Below the pieces are notes generated by a model. It ran no database searches and had not been told where the DNA came from. It worked only from the letters and a program-made list of their open reading frames with translations. A stretch of DNA of 64,000 nt. Origin: Hungatella sp. UBA3048. GTDB lineage: Bacteria; Bacillota; Clostridia; Lachnospirales; Lachnospiraceae. Position numbers and translations under genes: made by a program. This document shows positions 25,286-33,887 of the stretch, piece by piece. The stretch is from assembly GCA_002367105.1 (NCBI GenBank), contig DFCS01000039.1:60193-124192 (forward strand), given 5' to 3'. Every line of letters starts with the position of its first letter. The stretch's first letter is position 1.

Positions 25286-26332
25286 ATGAAGGCACATGTA
25301 TTGTACGGCATCAATGATCTTCGATTAAAAACAGTGCCCGATCCGCTTCCAGATGAAAATGAGGTGATTGTAGAAGTCAAAGCTGTAGGTATATGCGGCT
25401 CTGATATTCCTAGAATTTATAAGACGGGTGCACATATCCATCCATTGATTCCAGGCCATGAGTTTTCAGGAATGGTTATAAAACTGGGTAGGAATGTTGA
25501 TCCAAAATGGAAGGGCAAAAGGGTCGGCGTATTTCCTCTGATTTCATGCGGTAAGTGCGCACAATGCCAAAAGAAGCAATATGAGATGTGCAGAGACTAT
25601 AATTACCTTGGATCACGTAAGAATGGGGCATTTGCCGAATTTGTAGCAGTACCGGCAGATAATCTGATTGCTTTACCGAAGAATGTTTCTTTTGAAGAAG
25701 CAGCGATGTTTGAACCTATGGCAGTTTCAGTTCATGCAATGAGGAGGATTCAGCCAAAGCAGCATGAGACTATTGCAGTTTGTGGATTGGGAACGATAGG
25801 CCTTTTGATTTTGATGTTCTTAAAGGAAGCGGGCATGGAACATATCCTGGTCATAGGCAATAAAGATTTTCAAAAAGATATTGTGCTTCAAATGGGAATC
25901 AGTGAGAAGAGTTTTTGTGATCGCAAAGAGAAGAATGTGGATCAATGGCTCATGGAGCAGACCAATGGCCAGGGACCGGATATATTCTTTGAATGTGTGG
26001 GTAAGAATGAAACATATATTCAAGCCGTAAATAATACTGCGCCTGCTGGCAGAATTATGCTGATGGGAAACCCATATTCTGATATGATGCTTGAAAAATC
26101 TGTGTATTGGAAGATCCTGCGGAATCAGCTTACTGTAATGGGTACATGGAATTCATCATTTACTCATGATATACAGGATGATTGGCATTATGTATTGAAA
26201 CTGCTGGAGCAGAAACGGATTACCCCTGCAGAACTGGTTTCGCATCGTTTTCTCCACAATGAGCTAGAGCAAGGTTTTGCCATTATGCGTGATAAGACAG
26301 AGGACTATATAAAAATTATGGGAATTATGTAA
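25286..26332 (+). CDS. Zinc-dependent polyol-phosphate dehydrogenase (TarJ/GatD-like)
   Basis: A 348-residue medium-chain dehydrogenase. Catalytic zinc ligands are C37, H58 and E59 (GICGSD, PGHEFSG). The structural zinc is held by C88, C91, C94 and C102 (CGKCAQCQKKQYEMC). The NAD(P)-binding loop is CGLGTIGLL. Related enzymes are galactitol-1-phosphate dehydrogenase and the TarJ-type ribulose-5-phosphate reductase. Here reduction of a pentulose-5-phosphate to a pentitol-5-phosphate is likely, followed by CMP transfer by the preceding gene's product. GGGAGG precedes the ATG. It ends the island and is followed by a very strong terminator. Confidence 0.82.
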   Translation: MKAHVLYGINDLRLKTVPDPLPDENEVIVEVKAVGICGSDIPRIYKTGAHIHPLIPGHEFSGMVIKLGRNVDPKWKGKRVGVFPLISCGKCAQCQKKQYEMCRDYNYLGSRKNGAFAEFVAVPADNLIALPKNVSFEEAAMFEPMAVSVHAMRRIQPKQHETIAVCGLGTIGLLILMFLKEAGMEHILVIGNKDFQKDIVLQMGISEKSFCDRKEKNVDQWLMEQTNGQGPDIFFECVGKNETYIQAVNNTAPAGRIMLMGNPYSDMMLEKSVYWKILRNQLTVMGTWNSSFTHDIQDDWHYVLKLLEQKRITPAELVSHRFLHNELEQGFAIMRDKTEDYIKIMGIM

Positions 26333-26351
26333 AACAGAATTGATTTGATAT

Positions 26352-26417
26352 CCTGATTTCGGCAATGATCGTACTGTTCTGGTAACAGAACGATCATTGC
26401 CAAAATCAGGATTTTTT
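26352..26417 (+). terminator. Large intrinsic terminator closing the glycosylation island
   Basis: Nested arms pair: CCTGATTT with AAATCAGG, GGCAATGATCGT with ACGATCATTGCC, and CTGTT with AACAG, with single mismatches between blocks. TTTTTT follows. It separates the island from the flagellar operon promoter 50 bases later. Confidence 0.93.
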
Positions 26418-26466
26418 CATTTGTATCACTTTCTTACGATATTAAGAAATTTTCCTGTCAACTTTC

Positions 26467-26495
26467 TTGACAAAATCTGTAAATAAATGTAGAAT
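26467..26495 (+). promoter_or_regulatory. Sigma-A promoter of the flagellar/chemotaxis operon
   Basis: TTGACA (26467-26472), 17 bases, TAGAAT (26490-26495): near consensus. The leader (about 125 bases) contains ACAGGGA at 26519-26525, a poly-T stretch, and a 9-base direct repeat TAACCAAGG at 26575 and 26596, 21 bases apart. This is the only clear promoter seen before the 26-kb gene train. Confidence 0.82.
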
Positions 26496-26628
26496 ATAGT
26501 AAGAAAAATTACAGAAAAACAGGGAAAAACCAAAAAACCTGTCGAAATTTAACTGAAAAGGGGTAATTTTTTTGTAACCAAGGATAATTCCCATATAACC
26601 AAGGGGAATGAAAGTGAGGATCAATCGG

Positions 26629-27009
26629 ATGAACGGTATATTTGGGAATAGCATTTCAATGGCTGAGAAAACTTTGGATTATCTGTGGTCAAAGCAGCAG
26701 GTAACGTTGAATAATATTGCTAATGGAGAAACCCCAGGCTATAAGGCCCGTTATGTTACATTTGAGGACGAATTCCGCAAACGTTTGCTGGCTGGAAGAG
26801 AGGGGACGTCAAAAGACATTGGGGAGGCTATAAGCAGTTCCAGACATTATACCCATGAAACAAGGGATGAATCAGCAAGAATGGACGGTAATAATGTCAA
26901 CACGGATGTGGAGAATGTGGAACTGGCGAGGACAACTCTTCAGTATCAGTATCAGCTGAGCGCATTGAATAGTGAAGTTAGCAGACTTCGTACAGTAATT
27001 AAAGGTTAA
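26629..27009 (+). CDS. flgB: Flagellar basal-body rod protein FlgB
   Basis: A 126-residue proximal rod subunit exported by the flagellar secretion system. The N-terminal rod signature is QQVTLNNIANGETPGYKARYVTFE, and the C-terminus has the coiled-coil helix VENVELARTTLQYQYQLSAL. The start at 26629 (MNGIFGNSISMAEKTLDYLW) is preferred because the ATG at 26608 has its ribosome site only one base away, while GTGAGG (26614-26619) serves 26629. First gene of the operon. Its usual partner flgC is not next to it; flgC lies 13 kb downstream, after cheY. Confidence 0.93.
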   Translation: MNGIFGNSISMAEKTLDYLWSKQQVTLNNIANGETPGYKARYVTFEDEFRKRLLAGREGTSKDIGEAISSSRHYTHETRDESARMDGNNVNTDVENVELARTTLQYQYQLSALNSEVSRLRTVIKG

Positions 27010-27026
27010 AACGGGAGGTATTTGAG

Positions 27027-27338
27027 ATGGAGCAGATGTTTATAAGGCCTATGATCCCAGTGGAGTCCATTGGGAATATAGGAAGCGATAAGAAAGTGAC
27101 AACCGGACAGGATGGAGGTTCGGTGTTTCGTGATATATTTAACGAAGCTATTCAGAACGTAAGAACCACAGATGAAGATTTGACGAAACAGGAATACCTG
27201 CTGTCAACAGGCCAGATTGACGATGCACATACCGTGCCGGCAGCTGCGGCAAAAGCCCAATTATCTGTAGAACTCTTATCATCTCTTAGGAATAAGGCAC
27301 TGGAAGCCTACAATGAGATTATAAGAATCAGCGTTTAA
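27027..27338 (+). CDS. fliE: Flagellar hook-basal body protein FliE
   Basis: A 103-residue protein that joins the MS ring to the rod. The conserved C-terminal half is seen: FRDIFNEAIQNVRTTDEDL, a central AAAAKAQLSVELLSSLRNKAL and the end EAYNEIIRISV. GGGAGG lies before the ATG. It follows flgB by 17 bases; in most Firmicutes flgC would come between them. Confidence 0.94.
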   Translation: MEQMFIRPMIPVESIGNIGSDKKVTTGQDGGSVFRDIFNEAIQNVRTTDEDLTKQEYLLSTGQIDDAHTVPAAAAKAQLSVELLSSLRNKALEAYNEIIRISV

Positions 27339-27363
27339 GTAGATAACAGGGCGGACGGAAGCG

Positions 27364-28965
27364 ATGGAAAAGATAAAGGAACTCTTAGAAAAACTAAACG
27401 ATAAAGTAAAAAAAGCCATAATCATCGGCGCTGTTGGCGTGGCGGTTGTGGTGGGAGCGATTGTGATCGCGCTGTCCATGCGGGAAAAGCCATATGAGGT
27501 AATGTTTCCAAGTGTCAGCAGCGAAGAAGCAAAACAGATCATTGGAAAATTACAGGAAGACGGAATCGATTATCAGTATCAAGATGGTGACATTCTGGTG
27601 CCTACGCCCCAGTTAGACACTACCAGGGCAAAGCTTGTATCGGAAGGATATCCCAAAAGCGGTTTTACATATGATGTATTCAAAAATAATGTAAATTTGA
27701 TGACTACGGATTCAGACCGGAGAAGATTTGAACTTTATGATCTGGAGACCAGAATTGGTTCCACAATTAAGGTCTTTGATGGCGTGCAGGAGGCATATGT
27801 AACCATAGCTTTGGGAGAACCTTCCAAATATGCACTGTCTGATGACCAGACACAGGAGCCCAGCGCCCAGGCTGTTGTGGTTATGAAAGATGGAGGATCC
27901 CCGACAGAGGAGCAGGCAAAGTCCATCCAGCTTCTCATATCCAGAAGTATACCTGGATTAGTCATTGACAATGTCTCTGTATTTGACGGAAACGGACGGG
28001 AAGTTACCACTGGTTCCGATGATGAAGACATTAACACCGGCAAGGCCGGAGAAGAGATTACAAGGCTGATTGAAGACCAGATTTCAGCAAAGGTATTAAA
28101 TGTCCTTGGCCCTGTATACGGAAACGGAAACGTTCGGGTATCCGTAAAGGGCACGGTCAATATGGAAAAGCTGATTCGGGAGAGCATTGTTTACAATACG
28201 CCCGAAAAGATAGATGAAAAAGATAAGACAGGTCTTACTTCCGAGGAATCCATATTCAAAGAATATTCCGGAAGTGGGCAGAATGCTTCCGGTGTGGCCG
28301 GTTCAGAGGCCAATGCAGACATTCCGCAGTATAATGCAGGAGGAACGGCTGAAGAGAATGCATATGGCTCCAGCAGCCTTACCAGAAAATATCTTTTAAA
28401 CCAGATAAAAGAACAGGGTCAAGTCAATCCGGGAGCTTTGGAAAACCTGACTGTTTCCGTAGTGGTAAATGGGACAGGATTCGGAAGCGTGACGATTGAC
28501 GACATACGGGATCTGGCTGGAAATGCAGCTGGAATCCCTCAGGCAGATCGTGCGGAAAAGATAACTGCCGTAGCAGCGCCCTTCTATACTGTGGAGGTAC
28601 CCAAGGCGCCTGAAACTCCTGTGGAAGCAAGCACCGGCGGCATTTTGGTTAATCAGTGGATTCTGATTGCAGCTCTGGCAGGAGTAATTCTTATCGCTCT
28701 GATTATCATTTTGGCGGTAAGACATAGACGGAAGAGAAACACTCTTATGGAAGCTATGGAAATCAGCCAGGAAGATGTTCCGGAGCTGCCGGATATGGTG
28801 GAACTACCGAAGGAGGAAGAAGAAGAGGAACAGGAGATTCTGGAGCCTGAAGAAGACAGGGGAGCAGAACTGCGCCAGTGCGTCCGCGATTTTGCTGAAC
28901 AGAACCCTGAGATATCAGCTCAGCTGCTGAAAACATGGTTGAATGGAGGCGCTAACAATGGTTGA
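27364..28965 (+). CDS. fliF: Flagellar MS-ring protein FliF
   Basis: A 533-residue membrane ring protein, the base on which the flagellum assembles. It has two transmembrane helices (about 18-39, AIIIGAVGVAVVVGAIVIAL, and about 424-447, WILIAALAGVILIALIIIL). Between them lie ring-building domains, including the RRFELYDLETRIGSTIKVFDGV segment and the VSVVVNGT strand. The cytoplasmic tail, which binds FliG, has an acidic stretch (KEEEEEEQEILEPEED) before the terminal helix AEQNPEISAQLLKTWL. Its stop overlaps the fliG start by 8 bases. Confidence 0.97.
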   Translation: MEKIKELLEKLNDKVKKAIIIGAVGVAVVVGAIVIALSMREKPYEVMFPSVSSEEAKQIIGKLQEDGIDYQYQDGDILVPTPQLDTTRAKLVSEGYPKSGFTYDVFKNNVNLMTTDSDRRRFELYDLETRIGSTIKVFDGVQEAYVTIALGEPSKYALSDDQTQEPSAQAVVVMKDGGSPTEEQAKSIQLLISRSIPGLVIDNVSVFDGNGREVTTGSDDEDINTGKAGEEITRLIEDQISAKVLNVLGPVYGNGNVRVSVKGTVNMEKLIRESIVYNTPEKIDEKDKTGLTSEESIFKEYSGSGQNASGVAGSEANADIPQYNAGGTAEENAYGSSSLTRKYLLNQIKEQGQVNPGALENLTVSVVVNGTGFGSVTIDDIRDLAGNAAGIPQADRAEKITAVAAPFYTVEVPKAPETPVEASTGGILVNQWILIAALAGVILIALIIILAVRHRRKRNTLMEAMEISQEDVPELPDMVELPKEEEEEEQEILEPEEDRGAELRQCVRDFAEQNPEISAQLLKTWLNGGANNG

Positions 28966-29959
28966 ACTAACCCCCGAACAAAAAGCGGCGACAGTGGTTG
29001 TTTCACTGGGAGTGGATAAGGCTTCTAAAGTATACAAGTACTTAAGTGAGGAAGAGATTGAGAAATTAACTCTTGAAGTGGCAAAGCTTGGACATGTGGA
29101 AGCTGAGCAGACGGAAGCCATTTTAGATGAGTTCTACAAGACCTGTCTGACGCAAAAGGTAGTGACTGACGGTGGCCTGGAGTATGCAAGAACGGTTTTG
29201 GAAAAAGCATTTGGTGAAAGTACGGCCAACAGCCTGCTTCAAAAGGTTACACAGTCTCTGAAATCCAGATCATTTGGATTTATTCGGAAGAGTGATGTAA
29301 AGAACTTGCTTTCCGTCCTGCAGCATGAAAGAGCCCAGATCATTGCACTGGTACTTTCTTATACAACTGAGGAGATGGCGGCCCAGGTTATTTCAGAACT
29401 TGCCCCTGAAAAGCGAATGCAGGTCGTGGAGTCTATTGCCAGAATGGAGAGTGCATCTCCTGAAGGAATTAAAATAGTGGAAGAGGAGATCAAGAAACGG
29501 TTCTCCGGCATCCTTACTACCGACTACACCAGTGTGGGTGGTGTTGATTACATAGCAAACGTCATGAACCACATAGACCGGAGCAACGAAAAGCTCATCT
29601 TCGACGAACTGGGAAGAAAGGATGCAGAACTGGCGGATACCATCCGCAAGAAGATGTTCGTATTCGAGGATATCATTACCATGGACAACCGTTCTATCCA
29701 GCGCTTTATCAGAGAATGCGATATGCGTGACATGGTTTATGCCCTTAAGAATGCAAACGAGCAGATGACAACAGTTATTTTCTCCAATATGTCAACTCGT
29801 ATGAAGGAAAGCATCCAGTCCGATATGGAAGTTACAGTTAATGTACGCTTAAAAGATGTGGAAGAGGCTCAGCAGAGGATTGTCGGTATCATTAGGCGTC
29901 TGGAAGAAGAAGGCGAGCTGATCATCAATAAGGGCGGAAAGGATGATGTCATTGTCTAA
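28958..29959 (+). CDS. fliG: Flagellar motor switch protein FliG
   Basis: A 333-residue rotor protein that touches the stator. The three armadillo-like domains are recognisable: the N-terminal FliF-binding domain (LTPEQKAATVVVSLGVDKAS), a middle domain with EHPQ-equivalent QHERAQIIALVLSY, and a C-terminal torque domain (VFEDIITMDNRSIQRFIREC) with charged residues (LKNANEQMTTVIFSNMS). The ATG at 28943 contains the GGAGG that serves the ATG at 28958, so the latter is taken as the start. fliF ends within the first codons and fliH starts before its stop, so translation is coupled. Confidence 0.96.
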   Translation: MVELTPEQKAATVVVSLGVDKASKVYKYLSEEEIEKLTLEVAKLGHVEAEQTEAILDEFYKTCLTQKVVTDGGLEYARTVLEKAFGESTANSLLQKVTQSLKSRSFGFIRKSDVKNLLSVLQHERAQIIALVLSYTTEEMAAQVISELAPEKRMQVVESIARMESASPEGIKIVEEEIKKRFSGILTTDYTSVGGVDYIANVMNHIDRSNEKLIFDELGRKDAELADTIRKKMFVFEDIITMDNRSIQRFIRECDMRDMVYALKNANEQMTTVIFSNMSTRMKESIQSDMEVTVNVRLKDVEEAQQRIVGIIRRLEEEGELIINKGGKDDVIV

Positions 29960-30755
29960 TATTATAAAGTCTGTGCAGATGGCGGATCGTGTTCTGGAAT
30001 ACGGATTTACCAGGGAATTTGAAGATATCAGGGTAAAAGAAAACGAGAATCCGGAGACGGAATGTGGGCAGGAGAAATCTGCGGACCAAGAATATGACAG
30101 GTATCTTCAAACTACTGAATTGTACGAAGATGCTATAAGGAAGACACAGGTGATTCTGGACCAGGCCAGGGCGGATGCAGAAGATCTCTTAAACCAGGCC
30201 AGGAAGGACGGGGAAAATCTACGCGTTCAGGCAATGGAAGAAGGCCGTCAGGCCGGATATGACGCGGGATATGACGACGGTTTCCGTAAAGCCTACGAAG
30301 CCCATAAAGAGGTCCTTGTTGCGCGCGAGGAAGAATTTCTGGAAGCCATGAAAAACGCGATTGAAAGCGTTACGAAAGAAAAAGAAAAGTTACTGGACAA
30401 ATATATTGACGATTTAAAAAAGGTCACTATGACGATTGCGGAGAAGGTGATTCAGACTAGTCTGCGCTCCAGCGGAGAGATTATTAAACGCATGATCGTG
30501 GCTGCTGCGGGAAAGCTTAAGAAAACCCAGTGGATGAAAATTTATGTATCCCAAAGGGATGCAGGAATGATGATACAGGGAGATGTGGGACTGTTAAGTG
30601 AATTGTCCCACATTTCCGGGAATATCAAGATCATTTCTATGGATCATGAAGAGGATGGAGCCTGTATCATTGAGCTTCCGGAGGAGATTATTGATGTCAG
30701 CGTGAATACGCAGCTGGAAAATATAAAAGGAATACTTAATAACGCCAGACTGTAA
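29943..30755 (+). CDS. fliH: Flagellar assembly protein FliH
   Basis: A 270-residue peripheral stator of the export ATPase. The start MSLSNIIKSVQMADRVLEYG is typical. A long charged coiled coil follows (QVILDQARADAEDLLNQA) with Gly-rich heptads GRQAGYDAGYDDGFRKAYEA, the GxxxG stretch characteristic of FliH. The C-terminal domain matches the V/F-ATPase subunit E-like fold. It overlaps fliG by 17 bases. The second ATG (29946) is an equally good start. Confidence 0.9.
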   Translation: MMSLSNIIKSVQMADRVLEYGFTREFEDIRVKENENPETECGQEKSADQEYDRYLQTTELYEDAIRKTQVILDQARADAEDLLNQARKDGENLRVQAMEEGRQAGYDAGYDDGFRKAYEAHKEVLVAREEEFLEAMKNAIESVTKEKEKLLDKYIDDLKKVTMTIAEKVIQTSLRSSGEIIKRMIVAAAGKLKKTQWMKIYVSQRDAGMMIQGDVGLLSELSHISGNIKIISMDHEEDGACIIELPEEIIDVSVNTQLENIKGILNNARL

Positions 30756-30769
30756 CAGGAGGAGCCTGC

Positions 30770-32071
30770 ATGTTTAAGGAATTGACGGATCTCATTACGA
30801 AGACTGAGACAATCGACCATATCGGGAAGATTGAAAACATTGTGGGGATGTCCATGGAAGCCTCCGGTGGAAGGGCCAGTATCGGAGACATAGCCTATAT
30901 TTACAATGAAGACCGGCAGGAGCAGATACCGGTGGAAGTGGTGGGCTTTAAGGATGATAAAATACAGCTTATGGCCTATGAAAATATGAATGGAATTGCA
31001 GCGGGCAGCTTTGTTCGGAATACAAAACGCAGGTTGAAGGTACCGGTAGGAGATTTTTTAAGAGGTCGAATCATCGATGCAAAGGGAGAACCAATGGATG
31101 GAAAAGGACCTTTTGAATCTCCCCGGTACTATTACGTAGAAAATCCTTATATCAATCCCATGACCCGTCCGCCCATTACGGACAAACTGGAATTTGGGGT
31201 CAAGGCCATTGACGGCTTAAACACGATTGGAAAAGGCCAGCGTATCGGAATATTCGCAGGCAGTGGAGTTGGTAAAAGTACCTTGCTTGGCATGATTGCC
31301 AGGAATGTAAAGGCAGATATTAACGTAGTGGCTCTGGTAGGAGAGCGTGGAAGAGAAGTCCGTGAATTTATAGAAAAGGACTTAGGACCGGAAGGAATGA
31401 AACGTTCCGTACTGGTGGTGGCCACCTCAGACCAACCAGCTATGCTTCGTATGAAGTGTCCATTGGTTGCCACTACTATAGCAGAATACTTTAAAAATCA
31501 GGGCAAGGATGTATTGCTTATGATGGATTCCTTGACCCGGTTTGCTATGGCACAGAGAGAGATAGGACTTGCAATCGGAGAACCTCCGGTAGCAAGAGGC
31601 TATACTCCCTCTATTTATGCGGAGTTTCCGAAGCTGCTGGAACGGAGCGGTAACTTTGGACAAGGTTCCATAACAGGAATCTACACAGTTTTGGTGGAGG
31701 GTGATGATACCAATGAGCCCATCGCCGATACGGTAAGGGGTATTGTGGATGGCCATATCGTACTGAGCCGAAAGCTGGCCAATGCCAACCATTTCCCGGC
31801 AATTGACGTAAGTGCGAGTATTTCGCGTCTGATGACCAACATCGTTTCAGAGGAACACCGGAAATTAGCTTCCAAGATCCGGGATATATTGAGCCTTTAT
31901 GAGAAAAATGAGGATCTTATCTCGATTGGTGCTTATAAAAGCGGTACCAACCCAAAGCTTGATATGGCTATATCTAAAATTGATAAGATCAATCAGTTCC
32001 TATGTCAGGGGATACAGGAACAAGCCAGTTATGAAGAGGTCTTAAATAAAATGAAGATGATTTTATCATAG
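30770..32071 (+). CDS. fliI: Flagellum-specific ATPase FliI
   Basis: A 433-residue F1-beta-like ATPase that unfolds and hands export substrates to the flagellar secretion gate. Walker A is GSGVGKST at residues 164-171, Walker B is VLLMMDSLTRFAMA, and the QREIGLAIGEPP and GSITGIYTVLVEGDD motifs are diagnostic of FliI. The C-terminal domain ends SYEEVLNKMKMILS. AGGAGG precedes the ATG, 14 bases after fliH. Confidence 0.98.
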   Translation: MFKELTDLITKTETIDHIGKIENIVGMSMEASGGRASIGDIAYIYNEDRQEQIPVEVVGFKDDKIQLMAYENMNGIAAGSFVRNTKRRLKVPVGDFLRGRIIDAKGEPMDGKGPFESPRYYYVENPYINPMTRPPITDKLEFGVKAIDGLNTIGKGQRIGIFAGSGVGKSTLLGMIARNVKADINVVALVGERGREVREFIEKDLGPEGMKRSVLVVATSDQPAMLRMKCPLVATTIAEYFKNQGKDVLLMMDSLTRFAMAQREIGLAIGEPPVARGYTPSIYAEFPKLLERSGNFGQGSITGIYTVLVEGDDTNEPIADTVRGIVDGHIVLSRKLANANHFPAIDVSASISRLMTNIVSEEHRKLASKIRDILSLYEKNEDLISIGAYKSGTNPKLDMAISKIDKINQFLCQGIQEQASYEEVLNKMKMILS

Positions 32072-32093
32072 ATGTTGAAAGGGGAAGGGGAGC

Positions 32094-32543
32094 ATGAAGA
32101 AGTTTAGTTTTCCGCTTAATACAGTATTGAATTACAAGGACCAGGTCCTGGATAATTTAAAAAGCGAACACGCCCAGATCGTGAATAAAGTGGTAAGGCA
32201 GGAACAGAAGGTTGAGGAATTGTCGGACCGAAGAGATGATGCCTGTGCCCGGTTTAAGGCAGAGGTAAGTAAGGGAATTACTGTTAATGTGATGAGGGAA
32301 TATGAAACCTACATAACCTTCATGCAGAAGAAAATTCTTACCGAACAAGGAGTTCTTCAGAAACTGCAAAGAAAAGAGGAACAAAAGCGGGAGGAAGTGG
32401 TGGAGGCCAGAAAAGAAGTGGTTTCCATCGAAAAGCTGAAAGAAAAGAAGCTTTTACAGTATAACAAAGAGGTTTTGCGAAGCGAGGAACTGTTCATTGA
32501 GGAGTTCGTTTCCAACACAACCTCAGTACATGGAAGCAGGTAA
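32094..32543 (+). CDS. fliJ: Flagellar export protein FliJ
   Basis: A 149-residue coiled-coil protein starting KKFSFPLNTVLNYKDQVLDN, the typical FliJ N-terminus. The rest is a two-helix antiparallel coiled coil rich in Glu, Lys and Arg. It acts as the central stalk of the FliI ATPase. GGGGAAGGGGAG precedes the ATG. A hairpin pair follows before fliK. Confidence 0.88.
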   Translation: MKKFSFPLNTVLNYKDQVLDNLKSEHAQIVNKVVRQEQKVEELSDRRDDACARFKAEVSKGITVNVMREYETYITFMQKKILTEQGVLQKLQRKEEQKREEVVEARKEVVSIEKLKEKKLLQYNKEVLRSEELFIEEFVSNTTSVHGSR

Positions 32544-32545
32544 TC

Positions 32546-32596
32546 CTGCCGTAAAAACTTACGGCAGTTACCATAAAATCAAATGCCTAAAGGCAT
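32546..32596 (+). other. Intergenic hairpin pair between fliJ and fliK
   Basis: CTGCCGTAA/TTACGGCAG (9 bp, loop AAAC, 32546-32567) is followed by ATGCCT-AA-AGGCAT (32583-32596). Neither has a T run. They may protect or process the mRNA at this junction. Confidence 0.55.
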
Positions 32597-32616
32597 GAAA
32601 AGAAAGGAGTGAGAAG

Positions 32617-33876
32617 ATGACAGAAGTAAAAAACAGCAGTGTGGATCTGTTATCCAGACAGTTGACCAGCAGTAGAAAACAGGGAGAAAAGGCAGCTGAC
32701 GGCTTATCCGAGTTTAAGGCCATGCTAAAAAGCGGCAATCAAAAGAAGGATGGTAAAAGTCAGGAATCAGGGGAACCCTCTGATGATAAGCTGCCTGCGG
32801 CAGAAGTGACGTCGGAGGCCGCGGCTTTGGCTGCTGCAGCTGGAATGGCAGGAGTCCAGGAGCCGGAGGAAAAGTTCCAGATGGCAGGGCAGAAACCGGC
32901 GGACCAAATTATGGAAACCATAGGTGCGGCCGAAGAGACCGTTTTAGTACCGGAAGAAAACGAAAAAATTCAGACAATGGATTCGTTCGTTGCTTTGGAT
33001 CGGTTCCGTTTTCACAAGCTGGCAGAAAACAGTGTGGGAACAGAAGGTCTTGCAGATGAAAATCTGGAAACCTTGACGAACAGTCCAAAGGAAATGCCGG
33101 AACCCATTTTCCCGGAAGCAATGAAGCAAAAAACAGGTGATAAAAATCCGGTAATTCAGGATATTGCAGGACAGAATCCGGAAGCAGCGGTAAGCCCGAA
33201 AGGGAAAAAGGATAATTTACCGTTGCAGCCGCAAATGAAGGCAGCGGAGACCGTTTCAGTTTCAGCAGAAGAGGAGCCGACGGTAAATCTTCATAAGAGC
33301 GGTTTACAGGATAAGCCAAGCTCTGGAGAAGAAGATCAGGACAATATCCAGAAAAACCTTCCGGAAAAGTCTTTTGAGCCTATACGTTACTGGAATGGTT
33401 CTTCTGAAAAAACTGGGGAAGTCCATATGTCTGTAAGCGCAGATCATTCGAAAGAATTGGAAGCAAAGCTGTCGGAACAGATATTAAAACAGATTCGCGA
33501 AGGAAATGGGGAACTGGATATCCAATTGGAACCTCATAACCTTGGGAAAATCCGGATCAGAATTTCCTATGAGGATAATCAGATCAGCGTTTCCCTTCTA
33601 TGTACCGAGAGCAGAACTTTAAAGCTTTTATCCCAGTCAGCGGGCGATCTAGGTTCCATTCTGGAATCTAATTTAGAACGGCCCTTCCAGGTTCTGGTAG
33701 ACAAGCAGGAGCCCGATTACTTAAACCAGCAGCAGGAACAGGGCGGCAGACATGGACAGCAGGAACATCATCAGGAAAGCCAGAGGGATGAAAACCGCGA
33801 GGACTTTTTACAAAAGCTGAGACTTGGGATTTTTGAGTCAGAAAGCACGGAAGAAAGCGGTGTTGGTTACAGATAA
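32617..33876 (+). CDS. fliK: Flagellar hook-length control protein FliK
   Basis: A 419-residue secreted ruler. The N-terminal two thirds is low in hydrophobic residues and rich in Glu, Pro, Lys and Gln, as expected for the disordered ruler part. The C-terminal domain (about 285-390) is the Flg_hook substrate-switch domain: ELDIQLEPHNLGKIRIRISY, SVSLLCTESRTLKLLSQSAG, LGSILESNL, and VLVDKQEP, followed by a Gln/His-rich tail. It switches the export gate from hook to filament proteins through FlhB. AAAGGAG lies before the ATG. Confidence 0.9.
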   Translation: MTEVKNSSVDLLSRQLTSSRKQGEKAADGLSEFKAMLKSGNQKKDGKSQESGEPSDDKLPAAEVTSEAAALAAAAGMAGVQEPEEKFQMAGQKPADQIMETIGAAEETVLVPEENEKIQTMDSFVALDRFRFHKLAENSVGTEGLADENLETLTNSPKEMPEPIFPEAMKQKTGDKNPVIQDIAGQNPEAAVSPKGKKDNLPLQPQMKAAETVSVSAEEEPTVNLHKSGLQDKPSSGEEDQDNIQKNLPEKSFEPIRYWNGSSEKTGEVHMSVSADHSKELEAKLSEQILKQIREGNGELDIQLEPHNLGKIRIRISYEDNQISVSLLCTESRTLKLLSQSAGDLGSILESNLERPFQVLVDKQEPDYLNQQQEQGGRHGQQEHHQESQRDENREDFLQKLRLGIFESESTEESGVGYR

Positions 33877-33887
33877 GGAGAGAAACG

